DNA from: an uncultured Acetatifactor sp.
GTDB taxonomy: Bacteria > Bacillota > Clostridia > Lachnospirales > Lachnospiraceae
Assembly (NCBI GenBank): GCA_934394665.1
Contig: CAKRRS010000039.1
Span: 1-23,548, forward strand
Length of the DNA: 23,548 nt
Reading direction: 5' to 3'
Below the pieces are notes generated by a model. That model was not told the DNA's origin, searched no databases, and saw only the letters and a list, made by a program, of their open reading frames with translations. A program made the position numbers and the translations under genes. Numbering within the stretch: position 1 is the first letter of the stretch; each line of letters opens with the position of its first letter. This document shows, one piece after another, positions 14,502 through 22,177 of this stretch.

Positions 14502-15647
14502 CTATAATGTAATATTGATCACCGGCATGGGAGCCGCCGGTACGCCTACGCCGACAGCATCTGCGGAAAATGAAGCCCCGGTCATGCCGACGGAAACCGC
14601 TCCGGTGTTCCCGGTGGGAATGACTGCATTGTCTTTCATTTTCTCCAGGTGGTCGAAGACTGCTTTCAGGTACTCCGCATCGGCCTTGACGATGTCTTTC
14701 ATCTCTTTGTTGCGGTGTTTGATCTTCATCATCTTGAGGTCTGCGGGATCCATCTCCCTGTCCACCGAGACCGCAGTATCCGATAAGCCGTCCAGTCCCA
14801 TCTCTTCCATCAGGTCATGTAAGCTATCGGACATTTCCTGCATCATCTCAGAGGTGAAATCGCTCATTTCAGACATAAAGTCTCCTGCCCGCGCATAGAA
14901 TGCATCCATGCCAAGAGCAATATAGTCGGATATATCATAGCTATCCCCTGCATACGCCTCATTGCCGGCATACTCATACGCAGAGAAATCCCCGGACACT
15001 TCATCCGCGGGATCTTCCGCAGACATCTCTTCTGCATTCCGCGCGTTTTCAGCTTCTGCGTCTGGCACATCCTTCGTTTCTTCTTCGCTGATCCGGTCTC
15101 CCTGACAGATTCCGCCGGCAGCCTTCATCATTTCCTCTTCTTCGAGATGTTTTGCTTTCTTCTTCGCCACACGTTCCATAGCCTGTGCATGAGCGATTGC
15201 TGCGTCGATTTCTTCACTGTCGCTGTCACTGTTCTGCTTCTGGCGCTTCAGGCGCATGATCTCTCTTCTCGCCTGTCCGGCTGCCTGCTTCGCCGCCTGG
15301 GAAGTCTTGCTCCGCAGTATCTTCGACGAAATACTTTTAAACTGGTACTTCAGCTTTTTCAGCGCCAGCGTCGTATTTTTTGTCTGCTGTCTCTGATTCC
15401 GCAGTGATTCACTGTAACTCAGGGAACTTGTAACGATGGAATCCTGTCCCCAACTGTTCGCCGCCTGTGTCTGCGCACTTTGACTGTCTCTGGACAGCAT
15501 TCTACGAATGTCGGTGACAGAACTTTTATTTTTTGCTCCGAAGATACTGTTCTGCTTGTTCTGCGTCTTCCTGCCTCCGGAAAATGCCTGCGGCACTCCG
15601 GCATTACCGCTTCCGTAAGCCCCTCCGGACTTCCTCATAGAAATCAT
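14502..15647 (-). CDS. Hypothetical coiled-coil protein, partner of the DUF6033-type gene
   Basis: A 381-residue protein without signal peptide or membrane segment, so probably cytoplasmic. The N-terminus is Gly/Ser/Asn-rich. A strongly basic helical region (about 88-170) contains ALKKLKYQFKSISSKILRSK and an EEIDAAIAHAQAMERVAKKK stretch. An acidic region (180-300) follows, with Met/Asp/Glu-rich FMSEMSDFTSEMMQEMSD. A further helix (DLKMMKIKHRNKEMKDIVKA) and a hydrophobic tail (VPAAPMPVINITL) end the protein. I recognise the type as recurring in Lachnospiraceae but know no function. The start is ATG 15645-15647 behind AAGGTGAGG, which overlaps the end of the DUF6033-type gene 11 nt upstream. 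The two are almost certainly co-transcribed from the flagellar-type promoter at 16561-16588. Confidence 0.85.
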   Translation of the reverse strand: MISMRKSGGAYGSGNAGVPQAFSGGRKTQNKQNSIFGAKNKSSVTDIRRMLSRDSQSAQTQAANSWGQDSIVTSSLSYSESLRNQRQQTKNTTLALKKLKYQFKSISSKILRSKTSQAAKQAAGQARREIMRLKRQKQNSDSDSEEIDAAIAHAQAMERVAKKKAKHLEEEEMMKAAGGICQGDRISEEETKDVPDAEAENARNAEEMSAEDPADEVSGDFSAYEYAGNEAYAGDSYDISDYIALGMDAFYARAGDFMSEMSDFTSEMMQEMSDSLHDLMEEMGLDGLSDTAVSVDREMDPADLKMMKIKHRNKEMKDIVKADAEYLKAVFDHLEKMKDNAVIPTGNTGAVSVGMTGASFSADAVGVGVPAAPMPVINITL

Positions 15648-15658
15648 ACAACCTCACC

Positions 15659-16498
15659 TTACCCTCTGAAGTCAAAGTTCTGACCGACCTGCCGTTCACT
15701 TGCAGTCTGCACACTGTCACTCCGCTGATTAAAATTGTAGGTTTCTATCTTAGACAACAGTTCTTCTATGGAACCGGCGCTGACCGTCACCGTATCCTCT
15801 GTGCCGGTTTCCTCCTTGTTGTCTGCTATCTTATCCGACTTCTTGTCTTTTAGCCGTTCTTCCTTTTCTTTTTTAGCAGCCTTCTTCTCCGCAGCTTTTT
15901 TCTCTGCTCTCTTCTGCTCGCCTTTTTTCTCGATTCTCGCCTTCTGGTCTGCGCTTGACTTCTTCAGCACTGCAAAAAATGACAATGTTCCGCCATCATT
16001 TACCTGCATTCCGTAACCCTTGACCTGCGCCCCCGAACTCTGCAGGCTGGTCTTTAACTGCTGCATCTGTGCAGCCGCACCGCTCAAGATTCCTTCATAC
16101 TGCTTGCGGTAGCTCTCATCTGTCGCCATCCGCTCGATCTTGTCTTCATCAATCAGTACCACCGTCTTAAAGCTGTTGGCATACTGCGCGGCATTTGCCT
16201 TTGCATTTTCCTTCTGGTCACGGCTGACCAGAATAAAATCATAGTTGCCGTACTTCTTTTTCAGCTGTTCATAATACTTCTGTGCCTTCTCCGACAGCTC
16301 CGGCTGACCGATGGTTCTGCCGTAGTCCGCAGTTTTCCCCCTGGTCTGTGCCGTTTCGGACGTCTTTCCCGTACCTGTTGTGCCGGCTGTCTTATCCGGT
16401 GTTCCGAATACCTCCGGCTTCTTCGTCTTCGTACTCTTGCTGTAATCACTCTGCGCAGCATACGCACCTATGCTGCCGGTTGCTCCGATTCCTGCCAT
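15659..16498 (-). CDS. DUF6033-type protein of unknown function
   Basis: A 279-residue protein. A flexible Gly/Thr/Lys-rich N-terminus (MAGIGATGSIGAYAAQSDYS and on to about residue 65) leads to a conserved core at about 75-190: SEKAQKYYEQLKKKYGNYDF, ILVSRDQKENAKANAAQYAN, VVLIDEDKIERMATDESYRK. I associate this core with family DUF6033, with moderate certainty. A Lys/Glu/Ala-rich helix (200-235) and an acidic tail follow. No signal peptide or membrane segment is present. The start is ATG 16496-16498, 8 nt behind AAGGAGG; an earlier in-frame start (16528) would place that site inside the gene. A SigD/FliA-like promoter lies 63-90 nt upstream, suggesting a motility role not yet assigned to the family. 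Confidence 0.82.
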   Translation of the reverse strand: MAGIGATGSIGAYAAQSDYSKSTKTKKPEVFGTPDKTAGTTGTGKTSETAQTRGKTADYGRTIGQPELSEKAQKYYEQLKKKYGNYDFILVSRDQKENAKANAAQYANSFKTVVLIDEDKIERMATDESYRKQYEGILSGAAAQMQQLKTSLQSSGAQVKGYGMQVNDGGTLSFFAVLKKSSADQKARIEKKGEQKRAEKKAAEKKAAKKEKEERLKDKKSDKIADNKEETGTEDTVTVSAGSIEELLSKIETYNFNQRSDSVQTASERQVGQNFDFRG

Positions 16499-16560
16499 AA
16501 TTATTTCCTCCTTGAAAATAAATGCCAAATCCGTTTGTTTACCTGGTTCCTCTATTGAGA

Positions 16561-16588
16561 ATATCGGATAGTTTCTCCGACTTTTTTA
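16561..16588 (-). promoter_or_regulatory. SigD/FliA-type (flagellar sigma) promoter of the DUF6033 pair
   Basis: On the minus strand, TAAA (16585-16588), a 16-nt spacer and TCCGATAT (16561-16568). The known SigD consensus is TAAA-N15-GCCGATAT, so 11 of 12 box positions match with a spacer one base longer (or AAAA with N15). The leader to ATG 16498 would be about 55 nt. The same architecture occurs before the diguanylate cyclase gene. Confidence 0.6.
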
Positions 16589-16934
16589 CCATTATCACAG
16601 AAATGTTGTCGCACAGGTATCCATATGCTTCTTTCTCACACTCTGGAGGTATTCTGATGCCGGCTGATTTTCCGTGCGATCGGCAAAATTTTTCCATCCT
16701 GTTGAAAAAAAGGAGCCTCCACCATATTCCCCCTGTTATCAAATATGATAAGCCATCTGATATTGATTGCTGATGCTTTCTACATGATGTTCCAGTGAAG
16801 CATGTGCGGCTTCCATGATCTTACGGCCGGAAGACATGTATGCACACACATTGATAAAGATATCAATCATACAAATGATCAGGTATTATATCTAAATGAC
16901 ATTATTGTAACCATCACAGCCTCTGAACGCAATA

Positions 16935-16966
16935 GAAAAAGGATGCCTGCTTATCTGGCACCCTTT
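16935..16966 (-). terminator. Terminator after the broken ATPase/nuclease gene
   Basis: On the minus strand, a stem formed by 16957-16966 and 16938-16947 (AAAGGGTGCC with GGCATCCTTT; one non-Watson-Crick position) has a 9-nt loop and is followed by TTTTTCT. It lies about 50 nt after the stop at 17014. Confidence 0.65.
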
Positions 16967-17013
16967 CTTGGATCATCCTTCCGGTTTTGTTATTTGCTGT
17001 AGTCATCCGGCTC

Positions 17014-17857
17014 CTATTCGACCGTTACTTCCACGGTTTTCCCACTGAAGTCCACTCCATACTTATAGATTGTCTGAATCCCGGCATTCTTCATCTCTGT
17101 GTCATATTTTTTATCCTTAATCTGCTTCAACGCGGCCTCGGACATATTTTTCAATTCTTCATCACTGCAGTTTTTCCCGGCTTTCAGTTCAATCAATATA
17201 CCCGGCAACCCCTTGCGGATAGGTTTTAACTGAATATCATACCGGCCATCACCGGATTCCCTGTTAGAAGTCACAAAAGTTCCACTCATCAATGATAATA
17301 ACCGGTGCAACATCATAATGGCTGTGAAGCATTGCGGACAAATCAAGGAGTGCCGAAGATAATTCCACCTCTGTTGCACTACCGTTGACCAGCCTTTCAT
17401 AGACTTTTCTGCTGTATCCGTCACATTTTTCACTGCTCTGTAACTCTTTGTGCCGCTGTGCCTCTTTTGCAAAAATGTCACGAAGTGCCGCAAATGTCTC
17501 TTCCCATGTGTCAAACTTCACATCCTTGAAAGTCAGAAAGATCACCGGATATCTGCCCTGGTAATCTCTATACTTTTGTCCGCAGGACCATATTTTTTTA
17601 TCCCGGAAGTACACAGAAGTATCTTTATCACTTCTTTCAAAATAAGTGCGCAGCATATCCATATTGAGTGTCTTGCCAAAACGCCGGAGGCGGGTGAATA
17701 GTGTTACCATGGGGCGTTCATCAATAAAGTCTTTTATCGTCATCGTCTTGTCGATGTAATAGTACTCTGAAGCCGCAAGGCAATAGTTAGACACACCTAT
17801 AGGCAGCGGAAGCTTCTGTTCACACTCCTGTATTTGTCCTGGATTCATTTCAGCCAT
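17014..17857 (-). pseudogene. AAA-ATPase/PD-(D/E)XK nuclease (DUF1703-type), internally deleted and frameshifted
   Basis: The N-terminal piece (17264-17857) starts at ATG 17857 behind GGAGGT. It has the family's opening (LPIGVSNYCL, YYYIDKTMTIKDFI), the P-loop-like RRFGKT (58-63) and Walker B VIIIDE. It then runs out of frame and stops within 20 bases. The C-terminal piece, in another frame, begins near 17280 and reads SNRESGDGRYDIQLKP, ILIELKAGK, ALKQIKDKKY and IQTIYKYGVDFSGKTVEV to TAG at 17014, the nuclease-like end of the family. Intact members are roughly 500-570 residues, so about 250 residues between Walker B and the nuclease domain are gone. The deletion joint lies at about 17270-17290. 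Neither piece should work alone. Confidence 0.85.
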
Positions 17858-17936
17858 AATGCGATACCTCCACGTATCATTTTACAAATATAGCTTACCT
17901 ATTTTACAGGACTTTGTCAATGAAGGGACGAGGCTG

Positions 17937-19604
17937 CTATTCCTCCAGTTCCTCATAGAACCGGTAATTGTTCTTGCCGTTCTGTTTGACATAATACAAT
18001 GCCTTGTCCGCTTTTGTATAATATTCTTCAAAGCTTTCTCCCTGTCTGCACATGCACAGACCGCAGGACAGGGATGCCGGTGAAGTCTCCGCCGCGACAT
18101 TTTTTGCCGCACGAAAGCTGTCAAACAGCTTTCTCACCCGCATGTCCATCTCTGCTTCCGATACCTCCGGCAGATAGAACAGGAATTCATCTCCTCCCAG
18201 CCGGCAGACCACTGCGTTCTCCATGCACTCTGTGAGCACCTCTCCTACCAGCCTGAGAGCACGATCCCCCTCCTGATGTCCATAGACATCGTTGATCTTC
18301 TTCAGATTATCCATATCGACAAATCCCAGACAGCCATCATGCTTCTGCATTTTCTCAACGATCAGCGCCTCCCCCTTATGACGCATGGGAAGACCAGTCA
18401 GATAGTCCAGGCTTTCCCTGGCCTCTCTCTGTCTTGCCAGCTCCAGCTCGCGGATGCGGTCCATCGTCTGGATCAGAGTAACGACCAGCAGGACCACCAG
18501 TCCGGTTGCGATAAAGATTCCGGACAGAGACACAACACGATACACTGCTGTCACCTCCAGCATGACTGCGATCATGGCAGCCACCAGTCCGATCAACGGA
18601 AGCTTGTAATGTTTCGCTGTTCCCTGGATAAGATCCCTGCAAATGGTGATAAATACCGTCAGGAAGGTTCCTGCGATCACCATGTGGGACAAAAACATTG
18701 TCGAGATAAAATCTGCAATATTCAGTACCTGTAAGGCCGTGCATAGTACAAAATTCACACAAGTGATACACTCTGCCACATGATAGACCTTCCGGTACCT
18801 TCCCTGCTGCACACTGTCAACATAGAACAGGATCGGAATTGGGCAGATCATTACAACGAAAAAGCACATATTCGACAGAATAGAAGCATTGGAAACAAAC
18901 AGCTGGCGCAGCTTCGATTCTCCCAGCATCCACACTGCTCCCAGGATCATGCACCATCCCAGGTACTCCAGATCAAATCTCGTCTTGTATACAATATCGA
19001 GCACCAGACTGATGATCAGCACGACCAGTCCGGCAAACAACATCGTACAGGCGATCAAAGTTACCATAAAATAGCAGTGGAACATATATGCCCAAATATC
19101 TAATTTATCCCCACAATATACCGTATTGACGACACCGGAATACTTGTGGGTAAAGGACTGCAGTTCGATCCGCACTTCCTTTCCCGCATCCTCGCCGGAT
19201 GTCTCGCAGAACACATACCGGCTGGCAGAATTTTTCCCAAAGGGTCTGGTATTCTCCGTATCATACACCGTTCTCAGTTCCCCACCGATGTAAATACGCA
19301 CATTCTCCAGGGAGGACCTGATGGCGATCGTATTTTCCTTATAATCCTGCGGAAGCACTGACCGGATGACCAGAAGCTCTCCTGCCGGCACATCACATTT
19401 GCCCGGAACTGGGATTTCTTCTTCTGTTCCGTCTGCCAGCACCCGGTAAAAGGTTCCCGTAAAAGTGATGCTTTCCTCCGTAACCGTATCCCTCTCACTG
19501 GGGTAAATGCGCTGCCCTAAAAAAAATGCTGCAAGCAGCACAAGGATCACCACATAAAATATAATTCTTTTATACTTTCGGATCGTATATTTCTCTTCTG
19601 TCAA
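17937..19604 (-). CDS. Membrane diguanylate cyclase (7TM-type sensor plus GGDEF)
   Basis: A 555-residue protein making cyclic di-GMP from two GTP. One N-terminal membrane segment (about 13-30), an outer beta-rich domain (35-175), then a run of seven or so hydrophobic segments (176-400) resembling 7TMR-DISM sensors. A short linker helix leads to the GGDEF domain (about 415-553). The active-site motif GGDEF is intact at 470-474. DYLTGL and FVDMDNLKKINDVYGHQEGD are typical. The RxxD inhibitory site is absent (MENA stands at that place), so product feedback is unlikely. The start is TTG 19602-19604 behind AAGGAGG; no in-frame ATG exists near it. A SigD/FliA-like promoter lies about 50 nt upstream, tying it to motility control. 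Confidence 0.93.
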   Translation of the reverse strand: MTEEKYTIRKYKRIIFYVVILVLLAAFFLGQRIYPSERDTVTEESITFTGTFYRVLADGTEEEIPVPGKCDVPAGELLVIRSVLPQDYKENTIAIRSSLENVRIYIGGELRTVYDTENTRPFGKNSASRYVFCETSGEDAGKEVRIELQSFTHKYSGVVNTVYCGDKLDIWAYMFHCYFMVTLIACTMLFAGLVVLIISLVLDIVYKTRFDLEYLGWCMILGAVWMLGESKLRQLFVSNASILSNMCFFVVMICPIPILFYVDSVQQGRYRKVYHVAECITCVNFVLCTALQVLNIADFISTMFLSHMVIAGTFLTVFITICRDLIQGTAKHYKLPLIGLVAAMIAVMLEVTAVYRVVSLSGIFIATGLVVLLVVTLIQTMDRIRELELARQREARESLDYLTGLPMRHKGEALIVEKMQKHDGCLGFVDMDNLKKINDVYGHQEGDRALRLVGEVLTECMENAVVCRLGGDEFLFYLPEVSEAEMDMRVRKLFDSFRAAKNVAAETSPASLSCGLCMCRQGESFEEYYTKADKALYYVKQNGKNNYRFYEELEE

Positions 19605-19654
19605 CTTTTTCTACCTCCTTAAATGATACCGGAGCAGCCCCCGCTTTTATTCCC

Positions 19655-19682
19655 TTATCGGAGTTCTGTCCATGATCTTTTA
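19655..19682 (-). promoter_or_regulatory. SigD/FliA-type (flagellar sigma) promoter of the diguanylate cyclase gene
   Basis: On the minus strand, TAAA (19679-19682), a 16-nt spacer and TCCGATAA (19655-19662). The -10 element matches GCCGATAA at 7 of 8 positions. It has the same spacing and the same T for G change as the box before the DUF6033 pair. Confidence 0.6.
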
Positions 19683-19765
19683 CCCACTTATCAACAAGTT
19701 TATCACACGTAGCTGAAAAAAGTAACTATCTAATTTACCCCGTAAAATGTTTATGGAAAATTCAT

Positions 19766-19794
19766 TCGACAAATCATGCTTTCCGGACTAAAAT
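19766..19794 (+). promoter_or_regulatory. SigA-type promoter of the flavodoxin gene
   Basis: TCGACA (19766-19771; 5 of 6), a spacer of exactly 17 nt, and TAAAAT (19789-19794; 5 of 6). The leader to the ATG at 19845 is about 45 nt and contains a two-codon open frame (ATG ATA TGA, 19840-19848) that overlaps the true start and is itself best placed for the AAAGGAG site. Confidence 0.6.
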
Positions 19795-19844
19795 AGGAAT
19801 GCGATATGATAATTTCATGATCCTATGAAAGGAGAAAACATGAT

Positions 19845-20357
19845 ATGAAGAATAAAAAATATTCCATTATTTATAGCAGCTTAACAGGTAATACCAAGGT
19901 GCTGGCTGATGCGATCCACGAGGCATTACCTCAGGATGAATGTGAGTATTTCGGTGTGTCCGACACAGTGATCCCTTCTTCCGAACTGCTCTATATCGGA
20001 TTTTGGACAGACAAGGGAAATGCAGATACCAAGACATTACAGCTATTATCGCAGTTAAAGAATAAACAGATTTTTCTGTTTGGAACTGCAGGCTTTGGTG
20101 GCAGTGATATCTATTTCCGGAAAATCCTGAATCAGGTTAAGCAGTTCGTTGACGCAAGCAATGTTATCGTCGGAGAGTATATGTGTCAGGGCAGAATGCC
20201 GCAGTCTGTCCGGGAACGCTACTTGAAAATGAAGGAAGCTCCTGATCATCCGGCAAATCTTGATGTATTGATCCAGAATTTTGACTGTGCATTGTCTCAC
20301 CCTGATGCAGATGACCTGGAGAGACTCAGACAAGCCGTTAGGAACTCATCCTTCTGA
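19845..20357 (+). CDS. Flavodoxin family protein, BilS-like
   Basis: A 170-residue FMN-binding electron carrier. The phosphate-binding loop SSLTGNT is at residues 11-17, directly after the first strand. The second half has WTDKGNAD, FLFGTAGFGG and the tail MCQGRMPQSVRERYLKM, then FDCALSHPDADDLERL. The WTDKG, GTAGFGG and MCQGxMP-VRxRY pattern matches what I remember of BilS, the flavodoxin-like protein found beside the bilirubin reductase BilR in gut Clostridia. I have not been able to compare sequences, and no BilR-type reductase is in this window, so no symbol is given. AAAGGAG lies 11 nt before the ATG. The gene stands alone on the plus strand between a promoter and a bidirectional terminator. 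Confidence 0.82.
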   Translation: MKNKKYSIIYSSLTGNTKVLADAIHEALPQDECEYFGVSDTVIPSSELLYIGFWTDKGNADTKTLQLLSQLKNKQIFLFGTAGFGGSDIYFRKILNQVKQFVDASNVIVGEYMCQGRMPQSVRERYLKMKEAPDHPANLDVLIQNFDCALSHPDADDLERLRQAVRNSSF

Positions 20358-20370
20358 TAAGACCATAAAA

Positions 20371-20402
20371 TAAGGCAGCCCCACATAGCTGAGTCTGCCT
20401 TA
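20371..20402. terminator. Bidirectional terminator between flavodoxin and EAL genes
   Basis: The stem TAAGGCAG (20371-20378) pairs with CTGCCTTA (20395-20402), with a 16-nt loop. T-rich tracts follow on both strands (CTCTCTTTATTT on plus, TTTTAT on minus). It lies between the two convergent stop codons. Confidence 0.65.
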
Positions 20403-20408
20403 CTCTCT

Positions 20409-22100
20409 TTATTTAACATTGATGCCACTGGCATATTGCTGTAGAAACTGTTCCTTCCCGCATGGTCTGCCAAAATAATATCCCTGCAGATAATCCACCT
20501 TCATTTCTTTCATTTTCAGAAGCCATTCTCTTTCCTCGATGCCTTCTGCACATATTCTGACATTAATACTATGTACCATGCGGATGATATTTTTATATAA
20601 TTCATAATCCCTGTCACTGTTCATCGCCTTGGCAGTAAAATCCCTGTCCAATTTCACGTAACTTGGATTCATATCACGGATACAATGAAGATTCGAATAT
20701 CCTGTTCCAAAATCATCGATCACAAAGGAGATCCCGTTCTTTTCCAAGCTTTTGCGGAATCTGCAGAACGCCGGTGTCATATCCATAAATCCGCTTTCTG
20801 TCATTTCAATGCATAAACATTCCGGCTTTAAAGCGTACTTTTGAATCACATTCAGAATATCCCGCTCCACATTGCCCTGCAGGATCTGAACATAGGATAC
20901 ATTTACATTCATCCGGAAGTCCGGAATATATTTCTGCATTTCACGGCACATTGCTGCGGCTTCGTTCAAAATATATCTTCCGGCGGGAATGATCAATCCG
21001 GTCTCTTCCAATAGTGGGATAAACTCCATCGGTGAAACAAACTCCCGTCCTTCTTCCGTTATCATGGAAAAACGCATCAGTGCCTCTGCTCCAATGATCT
21101 GTTCCGTCTGGCAATCCACGATCGGCTGATAATTGACTTCAAAGCCTTCATAATTGTTTACAATAGCATTACGAAGTGCTGCTACGATTCTTCCTTTTTG
21201 CAAAAAGGCCTCATAGTCATCCTGGTTAAAAACATAAAATCCGTTTTTGCCCATGCTTTTTGCCTGTTTCAAAGCAAATTCAAACTTTTTACGGCATTCT
21301 TCAGTCCCTTCACAAAATGTTGCTGCATCTACAACACCAATAGAAATAGAAAATATAGCTTCATATTTTTCAGCTACTATGAAATTATGAAGTTTATCTG
21401 TGATCTTTTCTTTCAGTGCCACGGCATCTTCCGCGGAAGAAGCTTCCAGATCCACGATCACATACTGATCCGCTACCAGATGGTAAATTCTCTGCTTGTC
21501 TGAAAGGCATTCCTTCATACAGCCGGCTACGCTTTTCAGGATATAATTACCATAATCCGCTCCCCTGGAGCTATTGATTGCTCCGAAATCATCGATTCCT
21601 ATATGCATCAAAAAACCCTTGGAAATAGGTGCTTTTTGTGCACGCAGATAATCAAGGAATTCCGGCCCCCCAAGCAGTCCGGTGACATTATCGGCTCTTC
21701 TCCTGTTGCCGGTCTCATTCAGACATCCAATCAGATACTCCGCATTTCCCTGCTGATCATTGATCACGATACCACGGCAGTTGATCCAGACCGGCCTACC
21801 TTCTTTATCAAGCCACCTGTAATGAAGATTATGTACATTTTCTCTTCCTTCACATATATCCGCGAGATGCTTTGCAAGCATCTCACGGTCTTCTTCATAT
21901 ACTACCTTCATAACTTCATTTGCAGCATCTGCCAGGACATTTTCCGATATATGAAACCGTTTCACAGCTGACTGTGAAATCTCAAAGGAATTATTCTGCA
22001 GATCAAATATATACAGGTAATCATCCATACATTCTGTAATGATCTGAAATAAGATTTCTGCTGTCTGCTCTCCAAACACTTTAAATATATCATTAATCAC
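20409..22100 (-). CDS. Cyclic-di-GMP phosphodiesterase: PAS - degenerate GGDEF - EAL
   Basis: A 563-residue cytoplasmic protein without membrane segments. A PAS domain occupies about residues 22-130 (YIFDLQNNSFEISQ, ending in the PAC-like YRWLDKEGRPVWI). The GGDEF domain (135-300) is inactive: the signature is replaced by VADQY at 209-213. The EAL domain (about 310-555) has its expected catalytic residues: EAL (339-341), NVNVS, CIEMTESG, DDFGTGYS from 462, VKLDRDF, AEGIEE and LQGYYFGRP. It should therefore cleave cyclic di-GMP, with PAS and the dead GGDEF acting as input. The start is GTG 22098-22100 behind GGAAGG; the nearby ATG is out of frame. It lies 65 nt after the chemoreceptor gene with no terminator seen between, so they are likely co-transcribed. 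Confidence 0.94.
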   Translation of the reverse strand: MINDIFKVFGEQTAEILFQIITECMDDYLYIFDLQNNSFEISQSAVKRFHISENVLADAANEVMKVVYEEDREMLAKHLADICEGRENVHNLHYRWLDKEGRPVWINCRGIVINDQQGNAEYLIGCLNETGNRRRADNVTGLLGGPEFLDYLRAQKAPISKGFLMHIGIDDFGAINSSRGADYGNYILKSVAGCMKECLSDKQRIYHLVADQYVIVDLEASSAEDAVALKEKITDKLHNFIVAEKYEAIFSISIGVVDAATFCEGTEECRKKFEFALKQAKSMGKNGFYVFNQDDYEAFLQKGRIVAALRNAIVNNYEGFEVNYQPIVDCQTEQIIGAEALMRFSMITEEGREFVSPMEFIPLLEETGLIIPAGRYILNEAAAMCREMQKYIPDFRMNVNVSYVQILQGNVERDILNVIQKYALKPECLCIEMTESGFMDMTPAFCRFRKSLEKNGISFVIDDFGTGYSNLHCIRDMNPSYVKLDRDFTAKAMNSDRDYELYKNIIRMVHSINVRICAEGIEEREWLLKMKEMKVDYLQGYYFGRPCGKEQFLQQYASGINVK

Positions 22101-22140
22101 AACAAGAACCTTCCTTCCGACAGCTTCACTCTATTCCTGC

Positions 22141-22177
22141 CATTTTTCTAGAATAACTTCATTTTCTAGAATAGCTT
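22141..22177. repeat. 18-bp direct duplication over the chemoreceptor stop codon
   Basis: 22141-22159 and 22160-22177 are near-identical (CATTTTCTAGAATAGCTT in the second copy; one extra T and one substitution in the first). On the minus strand each copy encodes KLF followed by TAG, so the gene's last codons and stop have been duplicated in tandem. Confidence 0.75.

Larger units (their letters stand above)
16499..17013. other. Long intergenic stretch with a flagellar-type promoter, a terminator and possible gene debris
   Basis: There is no convincing gene here. It holds the SigD-like promoter (16561-16588) and a terminator (16935-16966). Between them, short minus-strand frames read like broken coding sequence: about 16539-16742 ends with DNISVIMVKK, which recalls the C-terminus of PP2C-type phosphatases, and 16745-16855 gives RKIMEAAHASLEHHVESISN. 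The frames do not connect, there is no ribosome site, and the first overlaps the promoter, so I treat it as possible debris only. Confidence 0.35.

Noticed and set aside
17915..17920. TTGACA on the minus strand as the -35 box of the broken ATPase/nuclease gene
   Set aside because: The hexamer is perfect, but at 17 nt only TAAGCT (3 of 6) is found and better -10 boxes are badly spaced.
20409..22100. Diguanylate cyclase activity for the EAL protein
   Set aside because: The GGDEF signature is replaced by VADQY, which lacks the catalytic residues.
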